Positions 1 through 9,435 of a stretch of 64,000 nt of DNA are shown here, piece after piece; position 1 is the first letter of the stretch, and each line of letters begins with the position of its first letter. The notes under the pieces were generated by a model that saw only the letters and a list, made by a program, of their open reading frames with translations, was not told where the DNA came from and did no database searches. The DNA comes from Achaetomium macrosporum (Eukaryota; Ascomycota; Sordariomycetes; Sordariales; Chaetomiaceae). Both the position numbers and the translations under genes were made by a program. The DNA is taken from the NCBI GenBank assembly GCA_033296875.1, contig MU860050.1:1-64000 (forward strand), in the 5' to 3' direction.

Positions 1-2770
1 AGAAGTCACGAACTGGGCCAGTTCTGAACTGGCCAGTCCGAATGGATCAGGCCCTAATGGAATAGAGTGGCATACTGCAGCCGACATGACCCTGTCAATT
101 GCACCTAACCGTGACACTCTTCTTCCTATTATTTTTCTTCCTTCTCTTTTTCTTTTAATTTGTTTTCTCTTCTTTCTTTAGACTTTAATCCTGCTTAGTT
201 GACCTCTTCTTGCTCAAACTGTCGGGTACCTTTAGTTCGGAGTACGGAATTTTTTTGACAATGGGGAGGAGGGATGCGAAGCCCGGCCGGGTGGTGTTTC
301 ATCGAAGGATCGCGGGGCTCATCGAGGGGCCTGATGTCTTCTGCTTTTTTGACTGCCCTGCTCCGTCTCCGCCGTGGATCGCACTGGGGAATGTTCCTAT
401 AAATGGGGATTGACTACCTCAGTTAGAGCGCAGGGGATACGGGATCCTTCGGTGGCGGTCGGGGGTCGAAGGTGACTCAGATTTCAACGTGTAAGGGCGG
501 GGAGTAGGAGCTGAGAGAGCATTCAAAGCCGCGCAAATTCCACAGCTTGGTGTTTGCTAGATGAGTCCGGTGTTAGGGCTTGAAAATATGGCCTGCGCAG
601 GTTCGGAGCAATTCACCAAAGCCAGCTGCAAGCTCTTTCGCCGGATCGGGAGCATCGTGATCTGAAGCTGGGGAGGCCTGTTCATCAGTGCGCCAACTGC
701 CTTGGCCGACGACACCTGTGTCGGCTAGAACTTGGGATTGCTGGTGCCATTTGTGGGTCTCGAAGGCACTTGGCCGGATGTCGGGTTGGAAGCGGGTAAC
801 TAGCCATTCGGAGCCAATGATGTCACCTGCCGATCTGTCTCTCAAACCTTGTGAATCCCCTCCCTTGGCCGCGAAGGGCCAGACCATGCGGACGCGGCAG
901 GCTAGGGCTTGCTGAAAGCAAAGCCGATATCTACAGTAGATAACTCGAATTGGCGGGGATGGGTCGGCGTTGATTGAACTATATAGGCCTTGTCATCCGG
1001 TCTTCTGGCATCAGAATCAGATAGGTATCTGGTGAGGCTTGGGCGTCGAATGCAGCCATCCCGCATTTGGCTTAGGTTCAGGGAAGCGGGGTCATGAGGC
1101 ACGAGCTTCGGTGTCGGGGTTTGAGGCGCTGGGCTTGAATTCCGGCCCGCAGTTCGAGGACGACACGGCTCGAGATTCACATTGCCCTCTGATTGGCTGA
1201 TAAATGGGGATGGGCGCGACCGAGACGCGAAGCTTCGCGTCCAGTGGATGCTTCCGATAAACAAATGCATGCCGTTGCTGCATCCTATTGGCTGGTCCAG
1301 CCGTAACTCGGCGTCACTTCGATTGCATTGTGCCCAACCAAAGACCACCTGTCCGAGCTCTGCCGAATGTGTTGGACCTCCTTCGGCCCACCCGCTTTTC
1401 CAAGCGCTGCACAACTGAGGGCAGTTTTTTGTCAAAGTGGTTATTCGGTGCTGCCCTTATGAGGCCACTCTGAGGACGGGACTGATATTTAAGTGTAGTG
1501 ATTGCGACTGACGCTGTCAGGATAGGTAGTGCGGATATCATTCAGGATAAAGCCCACCTTGGCTCCTCATCAAGTACGCAACTTGCTGCGCTATGTTAGC
1601 TCTGGCCGCGCATGTACAGTGTCCTGTGGAGGTAGCTTCACCTCTCTAAGGTGTCCTCTCTTGCTGTGAACGAAGACTTGCCCACCGCTCGAGATCAAAG
1701 TTGTGGGAAAGCCTCTGCCGCACCCTTGCACCCGGTGGTGCTCAGAGATCCCCGTCGACGGTCAGCCTGCGTTGTAACCCTGTCCAGCCCGTTCCGTCCC
1801 TGCCTGGCTCGGGCCAGCAGTAGGTATTACAGTAGAAGTACGTTGCTTGGGTGTAAAGATCTGGTATCTAACCATATGCGGAAGCAGCCTTATCACGAGC
1901 GTCGCAACTTCGCTGTCCTGGGTATGGCTTGGGCTATGATTAGGCCTTTGGGTTACGGCTAGTCGTCACCGGTTACTGCACAGGCATACGAAAAGAGACG
2001 ATCGGTATGTGTTGCTTTGCATGTGCGATCATGCGGACGTGTGAGTCTGACGAATCCGTGGGCGGTTGCCAGCGAAGTTGCGTCGCTCGCGATGAGGCGG
2101 CTTCCGTATATGGTTAGATCGCGTCGTCTTTCAGAGACGATTTTCAGAGAGGGACGACGTACACCTAGTGATACCGGGAATTAGGCCCACCTGGCCGACG
2201 TTCTTGGAACGCGGTGGTGAACTGGCAGCAAGTTAATCTTTTGCTCGCTGCACGCCCAGAAACATTCCGCCAACCGACTGTAGGTTCTCGCTTCTCCGGC
2301 GCTGTGCCTCCCACGTCAGCTGGACTCTTCCCACCAACCTGAAATTTTCCTCCTCTTCCAACTCTTTTCGTACGCCTTCAGGATCAGTGGAGAGATCGAG
2401 AAACCGTCAATTACTGCGTTGCGCAACAGTATTCTCATTTCAACATTGACGATCGCCAGACCATTTACGATCATCCGAATCGATACCTAGCGCCTCACCC
2501 GACACGACCTCACTCACCTTGCTTCACCGCCTTCCCCCACAACTCGGTAATTAAACCTGCAAGACAGTGGAGGCAAGAATCAGCCTTAACGCACCTCAGC
2601 CCTCTCGTCTCCCATCCTCGGGCTAGACTCCGACGACCGAATATTTGCTACAATATTCGCCCTATTACCGAATCCAAGATCGCACACTCGTGATTTTATC
2701 GGCGGTTCGGGACACCAAAGCTACCCTTCCATATCGGCGCGCGGAGCCCACGCGTTTAAGCTCGGCCTCA
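1..2770. other. Gene-free upstream region of the forkhead gene
   Basis: No open frame here has recognisable domain content or plausible splice-joined exons; short frames on both strands look random. The last several hundred bases are rich in short pyrimidine runs and A/C-rich stretches and are probably promoter and 5' leader of the forkhead gene starting at 2771. The one clear structure is an inverted repeat with 50-bp arms at 1866-1915 and 2070-2119, listed separately. Confidence 0.5.
1866..2119. repeat. Imperfect inverted repeat, 50-bp arms, 154-bp spacer
   Basis: The stretch 1866-1915 (starting ATCTAACCATATGCGGAAGC) reappears as its reverse complement at 2070-2119. By eye the arms match at 45 of 50 positions; two of the five differences would still pair as G-U in RNA. 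The spacer 1916-2069 has no coding content that I recognise. It lies about 650 bp upstream of the forkhead start, so it could be a transposon remnant, a cruciform-forming promoter element, or part of a non-coding transcript. No target-site duplication was obvious. Confidence 0.75.
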
Positions 2771-5128
2771 ATGGCCAGGCCATCATCACGTTCCCAGGCC
2801 CCCGAGCCGTTTTCGATCTTCGACGACGGCTTCCTCAATCAGCCAACTCCGGTGATCAGCCACGCGCCAATGCCGTCGGCACCGAATTCCGCGCGACAAC
2901 CCCTCCAGATCGCGGATGCCAATGTTGTCCTAAACCCACCACCGTCGACCGTCGCGAACCAGTCGCCCTCCAAGCCAATCGCGCGACCGGCCAACCCAGT
3001 CCTTGCCGCGCTTAGCGCGTCAATGGACAAAAGTCTCAACATGGTGCAGATGATAGCTCCGAGCAATGCGGCCCCATCGACGGACTCGCTGGTGAAGAGG
3101 CAACCGATCATGTCCCGGTTCAAAACGGCCGCGAAAAAGCTTCTGCAACAGGAGCCAGTCATGCCATCAATGGGCAGAGACAACCACCATACGCCGATAT
3201 ATCCCGCCCCGTCACAGTCGCTGTTCGACATCGACCTGGGGAATTACTATCAGAAACCCTCCGGGAAGCGCGTTTTGATGGAAGCAGCGCCCATCAGAGA
3301 ATCCCGACCAGCGAAGAAGCAGAGAACCGACGAGTCTCTTTCCCCTCATGACCCTTACCCGCCGATTATCGACGATGGCACCAAACCGAACCACAGTTAC
3401 GCGCAGTTGATCGCCATGGCCATTGTCCGGTCACCCCAACGGCGATTGACGCTGTCACAAATTTACAAATGGATTACCGACACGTTTGCGTACTACCGAA
3501 CGAAGGATGACGCAGGATGGCAGAACAGCATTCGACACAATCTCAGTCTCAACAAGTACTTCGTCAAGCAGGAACGGCCGAAGGACGATCCAGGCAAGGG
3601 CAACTACTGGGTAATTGAGCCGGGCTGCGAGTGCCTGTTGCTGAAAGAGCGGCCCTCGAGGAAGTTGGAGGTGCCCACTGCCGAGAATATGCCCGTCATG
3701 TCAACCCGGCTCGAGCCGTCTCAACCTCAGACTCAGTTGACGCGTATAGCAGAGCCGATGTTGCCTCCTCAGTTTCCACTACCCCAGAACACCGTCCCCG
3801 CCCTACCCCCGCAGTCTTCTCAGCAGCCTGCTCCAACACCATCCCTACCCGAGGTATCGTCGGACGCCACCATTCCCGCGTCCGATGCGGCTACGATCGA
3901 TGAGGGAGTCAACCCGCCTGCCGGGAAGGAGTTACTCCACGAACTCGAGCTGTGCTCGCCTCCGCCCGCGGCCATGCATTCGTCGCCTCCCATCCCGAGG
4001 CGGTTGGAGACCTGCCATAATGGCACCCCGCCCTCTCAACGGCAAGTTCAGCCGTCATCGATCACCAAATCCTGTCGCAGGCGGAGATTCATGTCAATGG
4101 ACGACAGCGGCTACATCTCGTCCCTCGAATCCTCGGTCATGCGCCCTCAGCAGGATCCCAAGCCCCTCACCTCGGAAGCTGGCCGACCACGTATCAAGAG
4201 GGGCCGTGCCGAGGAGGAGATCGCTCGTCTTCGCGCCTCCTCATACGACAGTCCATCGAAAGGACGTTCATACGGCTGCCTTCCGCCGTCATCGTCACCA
4301 ATGCGACAGACGTCAAGCGCTGGGACTGGGCAAATGCTTCCGCCACTAACTCCTGCCATGAAGCTCAAGGCGCCGCCGAAACCACCACCGTCGGGCTCGC
4401 CCAGCACCAACTTAAGATTACATAGGGAAAGCATTCAGTCGTTGGTCGAATCGCCGTTTCGGCGCCTGTCTGCGTTGCTCCCCGCGGGTAACAGCGACGT
4501 GCAGCGAACACCACAGCTTCATGATACCGAACTGCTGTGGTATGACCTCGAGCGGGCAAATCACAACACCCCGCATTTTGACATCTTCGAGGATGGGACC
4601 GAATTCCAGTCCTACTGTGCGCTAACTCCCGCTGCGGCCCCCGGGGCCCTGGGCTCTCCGGTTAAACGATCAGCGAGGAAACAACGCTCGGAACGGTCGC
4701 AGTCCACCGGCGCGCTAAATCGGGCCCCGAGCTCGGCCCAGAGCGCTTCCAAGTCAGCCTCGTTTCTCGAGGTACCTAACCAGGCGCTCAACTTGACGCT
4801 CGAGACGCCAAGCAAAGTTTTTGAGGGCCTGCTTTCTTCGCCAAGCAAAGTTTTTGAGGGGCTCCTTTCTTCGCCAAGCAAAGTCTTTCTCGATTTACAG
4901 TCGCCCACCAAAATGCCCCTGAGCAACGAGGAGAATCCGCGGTCATTCCCCGGGGTGTCTCTGGACGACCTGGATACACCGACCTTCCTGGACGAGAACG
5001 AGTACTCCGGCTTCGACATACTTGCCGGTTTTGAGAAGATCGGCTCAAGCAATGCGCAGATGTCTCGAGGCGCCGCCAGGCCAACTTCTCAGAGCTCCCT
5101 CGATCGCTCATACAACACCACGTTCTAG
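2771..5128 (+). CDS. Forkhead (winged-helix) transcription factor, Hcm1/Sep1-like
   Basis: Predicted 785-residue nuclear DNA-binding protein, apparently intronless. A forkhead domain spans about residues 205-288: it opens KPNHSYAQLIAMAI, has recognition-helix sequence GWQNSIRHNLSLNKYF and ends GKGNYWVIEPG. No FHA domain precedes it, which separates it from Fkh1/Fkh2 and favours the Hcm1 (yeast)/Sep1 (fission yeast) class that drives cell-cycle genes; that assignment is inference. The rest is Pro/Ser-rich and probably disordered. Near the C-terminus (residues about 679-714) an 11-residue unit, (T/S)PSKVFEGLLS, is repeated, giving four consecutive (S/T)-P-x-K CDK consensus sites. The frame is open upstream to 2645 with no better initiator; the ATG at 2771 (MARPSSRSQ) is preferred because the upstream 42 residues look like translated leader. 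Confidence 0.88.
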   Translation: MARPSSRSQAPEPFSIFDDGFLNQPTPVISHAPMPSAPNSARQPLQIADANVVLNPPPSTVANQSPSKPIARPANPVLAALSASMDKSLNMVQMIAPSNAAPSTDSLVKRQPIMSRFKTAAKKLLQQEPVMPSMGRDNHHTPIYPAPSQSLFDIDLGNYYQKPSGKRVLMEAAPIRESRPAKKQRTDESLSPHDPYPPIIDDGTKPNHSYAQLIAMAIVRSPQRRLTLSQIYKWITDTFAYYRTKDDAGWQNSIRHNLSLNKYFVKQERPKDDPGKGNYWVIEPGCECLLLKERPSRKLEVPTAENMPVMSTRLEPSQPQTQLTRIAEPMLPPQFPLPQNTVPALPPQSSQQPAPTPSLPEVSSDATIPASDAATIDEGVNPPAGKELLHELELCSPPPAAMHSSPPIPRRLETCHNGTPPSQRQVQPSSITKSCRRRRFMSMDDSGYISSLESSVMRPQQDPKPLTSEAGRPRIKRGRAEEEIARLRASSYDSPSKGRSYGCLPPSSSPMRQTSSAGTGQMLPPLTPAMKLKAPPKPPPSGSPSTNLRLHRESIQSLVESPFRRLSALLPAGNSDVQRTPQLHDTELLWYDLERANHNTPHFDIFEDGTEFQSYCALTPAAAPGALGSPVKRSARKQRSERSQSTGALNRAPSSAQSASKSASFLEVPNQALNLTLETPSKVFEGLLSSPSKVFEGLLSSPSKVFLDLQSPTKMPLSNEENPRSFPGVSLDDLDTPTFLDENEYSGFDILAGFEKIGSSNAQMSRGAARPTSQSSLDRSYNTTF
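4805..4912 (+). repeat. 33-bp tandem repeat encoding CDK-type sites in the forkhead gene
   Basis: The coding unit for TPSKVFEGLLS is followed by a near-identical unit for SPSKVFEGLLS, a third for SPSKVFLDLQ and a degenerate fourth beginning SPTK. The first two units differ by only a few bases, so duplication looks recent. Each unit starts with (S/T)-P-x-K, the full consensus for cyclin-dependent kinases. Confidence 0.9.
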
Positions 5129-6429
5129 GCCCGCTTCCATAGTTGCCATGGCTGGACACATGGGCTTCCATCTTTTACGCCTGCATTTCGTATGCCACAT
5201 TGCGTTCGAGAGATGCTCACGACTGTTACGACTGACGAAGACGGGGTATACTGCATCACTTCACTGCATCTGTCTGATTCTGGCTCAACCACGGGGCTTC
5301 TTGGGCAACGTTCCCTTAGGCTTATAACCTAGGCCCAAGCCTTTTTTTTCCTTTTCGTTTTTCTCCCGGGGACACACGAGGACGGTTGTCCGTGCTACGG
5401 CTGGCGCTTTTCTGAGAGTGGTGTTTTGTCGGTCTATGAACGGGTTTGGTTATGTTCTCTCTTTCACGATAATGGGGAAAAGTCTGGATAAGGAAACGGG
5501 GTTTTCAGGACCAAACGGCCGGAAAGGGTGCATAGCGTTGGGCTTGGATTGTCAGTGTTCTTGTATCAAGCGGCGGTGTTCTGTTTTGCATTTCAGATTC
5601 GGATATCTGGGAAATTCGGGGATTCCATTACTTTCTGGTTTTCATCACGCGGGTAGCAGCAGCTTTGTTTTGTTGGATTAAGTTTCTTTGGGTATGGTCA
5701 CGTCGATTTCTTAAGGGAGGTGGTTTGCTCAAACTGAGCCTTGGCCTGTGGGCTTTTGTATGTACCTTACTCATTTCTTCTTCTTTTTTCTGCGATCAAT
5801 TGATTTTTCATGGTCGCGCACCTTCCGGAGTACTTTTCGTCTTCCGTGAACTTGCTGGGTGTTCCGCCGATGCCATCTGGTCTGATCCAAGTCAAACGCC
5901 GTCTTCAGACTGATATAATGCACTCGTCACCGCTTTTACTCGCTCTCCACCGCGTGCCTCTTCGTCCTTTTATTAGGGGTATCTAGACGGATCCTCAAAA
6001 AGCCCAGCTTGTCCAACCTGCGCTAGCCAGAGTAGCCAACGAATATTCCCAGGTACTAATGATGCCAAAAGCCCGATGACGATGTCTATCCCATATTACG
6101 CTGGTAATAACCCCAAAACGCCAGATCCCATGCCCGGTTTCACGACCGTTCCTGGTCCCAAAATCCATTCAAGCGCTGACTCCCATCTCCGAAAGGGTGT
6201 TGGACCCCATCATTTTACCACACCCTCGACCTCCATTTCAAGCAGTCAACTTCATCCCGTCCAGTCGCCCCAAGTTTTCAACTGTTGTTCTCTGAATCCA
6301 CGAAGATCCAAGTCACGTAGATAGCCTCGCCAACGTGCGTACTCTACCGGCACCGCCAGCAGCAGCACCAGCAACCGGATAAACCAAGACAACCAACTAC
6401 CTTCGCAAAACGCGCCCGGCGATCTCCGC
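5129..6429. other. Convergent intergenic region (forkhead 3' end / ATG101 3' end)
   Basis: It lies between the ends of two convergent genes and should hold both 3' UTRs and poly(A) sites. It contains T-rich runs, for example near 5340-5360, and no frame that I can support as a gene. Confidence 0.5.
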
Positions 6430-7414
6430 CTAGTAGATTCCCATGCGCGTCGCCCACCCGGTAGCGGCGGCCCCGACACCCGTCCTCGCCACGGACCCCA
6501 GCCCTATCACCGCGCCCGACGCCGCCTCCTTCTGCTGGTGGTTGCCACTACCGCCTAGTCCGCCAACGTTGATCTGGTAGGGGAAGGGGTTCGATTCGGA
6601 ATTCATGATGGGCGGGATGTGGTCCTTGTGGGCGTTGGCGAGGGTGACTGCTTTGAGGATCGCGTTGTGGAGGGTTGTTTCGGAGGCGCGGCGGACTTTG
6701 GCGCGTTCTGTGGGCATGACCAGGTTGAGGGTTAGCCGTGCGTATGGTGGATGAGCAAGAAGAGAAGAATGAGCAGGGAGAGGAGAAGGAAAAGGGGAAG
6801 GGAAAGGGAACCGTACCGGCTTCTGTCCGCGGATCGGCAACCGTCACCTTAACCGTCCAACTCTCCCAGCAGATCTCGTCGTCGCCGCGGATGGCGTACC
6901 ATGTCTTGCGCCGGCGCTTCTCGAGGAATTGGACTGTTATTTGGCCGCGGCCTCCGCCGCCGGAGCTTGAGGAGGGTGGCGTGCTAGTGCCTGCTAGACG
7001 TCCCAGACCCCCTCGGCTGTCGGATGAAAGGATATTGTGCGGTTGATGGCGCTCGGATTCGAGCTGGCGCACGAGGGCGGCCACGCGCTGGTCTATGAGC
7101 GTCTCGATCTCGGCGTCGGGAACGTAAGCTAGCTCGAGTCCGAGCACGTCGCGGGTTTGCGGGAGGACGGTGGGGAAGAAGCGGAGGAAGAAGATCGTAT
7201 GTAGGATGCCTGGTAGTAGAATGATCAGATCAGTATTATTGTGCTGCTATCCAGCCTGAGCCGGTTCGGACTGAAGATGCGGTTGGCGTGGCTTGGAGGG
7301 GCAGGGGACCGCAAAACCCTGCGCTTGGCTGAGCTTACCGCGGACGACATCGCGCACCGAGCTGGGGTCGGCAAATGCCTCGAGTATGAACTCTGGAGGT
7401 CCTCGCTGATCCAT
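6430..7414 (-). CDS. ATG101: Autophagy-related protein 101 (Atg101), HORMA-domain subunit
   Basis: Three exons read on the minus strand: 7414-7339, 7209-6817 and 6707-6430, giving 248 residues; introns are 129 and 109 nt with GT-AG ends. Atg101 is the HORMA-fold partner of Atg13 in the Atg1/ULK initiation complex of most fungi and animals (absent from budding yeast). Alignable blocks against animal ATG101 are ILHTIFFLRFFPTVLP near the N-terminus, the ITVQFLEKRRRKTWY block, CWESWTVKVTV, and the HKDHIPPI...PFPYQINV C-terminal block. The WF-finger position that recruits downstream factors reads W129-Y130 here instead of W-P-F. A Gly/Ser-rich insertion (about residues 88-113) and a Gly/Ala-rich tail are additions. 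It is divergent from the gene at 7893 across a 478-bp promoter. Confidence 0.9.
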
Positions 7415-7892
7415 TGTGAGACGTTTCCTGTGGTTTGATAGCTTGCGCCGTGTAGTATAGACGGCATGCGAAAAGGGGGTCGGTCTTGTGTATTGAGGGG
7501 CAGCCCAAATGGAATTGAGGGGCAGCTGTGACGTTGGCTTCCTGCGTTGTGGAGTGCCGGAGCTTTGGTGAGCCGACCTGGATTCGTTCTTGATGCCGGG
7601 CCCCCATTCCTTCGACTGGAAGTGGGATGGATTTCAAGTTTGCCCTTCTTTCAATAGCCGATGCCAACCGGGCAGCTCATAGACTGTCTTTGTCACCGTG
7701 GAACGTTGGATTGCATTCAATTTCGATTTCTGAATGCACTCAATCGGTTTCTGATTGCATTCAACTTCGACACGTCTTCCCCTCTTGGCGTCGCTATCGC
7801 CGAGTTTCGCGAACCTTTCTGTCGCGTTCTCGCTGTCCGCTCTCACCAAACTAACTCCAACATCATGCCGAGAACCCCATTGCCCGTTCTCG
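7415..7892. promoter_or_regulatory. Divergent promoter region between ATG101 and the gene at 7893
   Basis: These 478 bp separate two divergent start codons. At 7709-7770 three consecutive related units of about 18-23 bp occur, beginning GATTGCATTCAA, GAATGCACTCAA and GATTGCATTCAA, each followed by a T/C/G-rich TTTCG or TTTCT-type end. An out-of-frame ATG at 7865 opens a 15-codon frame that overlaps the proposed start at 7893 and could act as an upstream ORF. Confidence 0.5.
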
Positions 7893-8881
7893 ATGCCGGT
7901 GGCCTCGTTTGATTATCCGGGACCGACAGTTACATCTACATCGGCCTCAGCATCGGCCTCAGCATCGGCCTCAGCATCGGCCTCAGCACCGGCCTCACCG
8001 ACTCCAGCTCCAGCTTCAGCTAAAAATCCCACAATTCGGTTCACAACAACCAGCGAGCTATTCCAGGTCCTCGATCGTACAAGAGGCGACGTTCTCATCG
8101 TAACAGGTGAGTAAATTTACTGCAGTTTTGATTTTATAGTATACTAATCGTTTCTATAGATGTTTCTCCTCAAGAGTTCCTTGCGATCGAGCGGGAGAGA
8201 GAGTCCAGCCGACGTAGATTCCGATTTCGAAGGTACCATGCCAGGTCTCGAATCCTGCTCATCACCATTCCCACTCCTGTTCACGAGCTAGTCCACGGCG
8301 AGTTGTGTAAACAACTCATCGTTAAGCTCAGCCACCTGAATCTCCTCAGCGCCTGGAAGTCGATATATTCGGCTACTCTTCGACAAGGGGGCCACCCTGG
8401 TGGAGATGGGGGAGAGAGCGACTCATCTGGTGGTCCTCGTATACCAGGCAAAGGGGTCCCTTATTGGCCGACGCTGGTCATCGAGGCGGGGGACTCGGAG
8501 TCGTTGACACAATTGAGATTGGATATGCACTGGTGGTTCCGTACATCAGAACACCAAGTCAAGATTGTCATACTCGCTAAGTTCGACCACTCCCGACGCG
8601 AAATTCGCTTGGAGAAATATGAGGAAGAGCCACGGGTAGCGCATCCGGATGCTCGAATAACACGGTCAGCTGCTACGCTGGCGCCGGTTTTACGGCAGAC
8701 GATCGTTATCACCCGGACTGCGACTACCCGGCCGGTTTACAATGTTGCTAGGGGCGCGTTGATCCTGAGCTTTAGGCTTCTCTTCTCTAGACCTCCGGGT
8801 CCGGGAGAGGGGGATATTGTTTTTGGGATCACAGACCTGCAGGATTATGCACAATATGTGTGGGAGGAAGTTAGAGATTGA
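7893..8881 (+). CDS. Uncharacterised fungal protein with an E-x-G nuclease-like segment
   Basis: Two exons, 7893-8106 and 8160-8881 (53-nt intron with CTAAT branch-like sequence), give 311 residues. I do not recognise a named family with certainty. The N-terminus is a Ser-Ala repeat encoded by a 12-bp tandem repeat, followed by a Pro/Ala linker. About residues 175-215 read WPTLVIEAGDSESL, then LRLDMHWWFR, then VKIVILAKFD. This hydrophobic strand-E-x-G / second-strand arrangement resembles the core of PD-(D/E)XK nuclease-like domains (Uma2-type) seen in many fungal hypothetical proteins; that is a fold-level inference only. No signal peptide or membrane segment is evident. The start at 7893 is chosen because the first ATG downstream of the promoter repeats (7865) is out of frame. 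Confidence 0.65.
7941..8000 (+). repeat. 12-bp tandem repeat (TCGGCCTCAGCA) encoding Ser-Ala
   Basis: Four exact units of TCGGCCTCAGCA run from 7941 to 7988 and are followed by a degenerate copy to about 8000. Each unit encodes Ser-Ala-Ser-Ala, so copy-number change keeps the frame of the host gene. The tract lies in the N-terminal region before the conserved part of the protein. Confidence 0.9.
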
Positions 8882-9435
8882 GCAAGTGAGGTTGCAAATG
8901 GATTCTGGCTGCGGACCTTTTCGTCGGGAGTGGGTCCATTTTATGATCGTTCCAGGAGTATATGAGGGCCCGAGCTCATCGTCCAGCGGCGAGAGCCTAA
9001 GTTGAGCGCCGGAGGCTAAGGGCAGATTGCTAAGATACGGTTACAGCAGATGATGAGACCATACCTACTCCGTAGTATTGTCTATGAATATCCGATATCG
9101 GCAGCATTTATGCGCCCTCGTAGCTCAAGACTGACGGGGACCGGGGAAGCAACTATGCAAGTTTGTTCTTCATTCATTCATCCGTCTTGAAGATTCAGGG
9201 TCAGGGTTAACGCCAGGTCCCCACATCCCCCAGACCCCGTGGCAGCCCTATCAGATGCCTGCCGAGCCGAGGCTACGGGAGGTGTCTGCACTCTGCAGAG
9301 CAGCAGGGGCCGAGCAATCGGAAGGCTGGGCAGCAGCAGCAGTAAATAATCTCCCAAACCAAACCTGCAGCCAAGGCTATAACAAGCACATGCTTCCATT
9401 TCAGTAGCCAGAGTTCGATATCTGCCGAAACCACC
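8882..9435. other. Intergenic region upstream of PEX3
   Basis: This holds the 3' end of the preceding gene and the promoter of PEX3. I see no gene, RNA or repeat that I can support. Confidence 0.5.
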
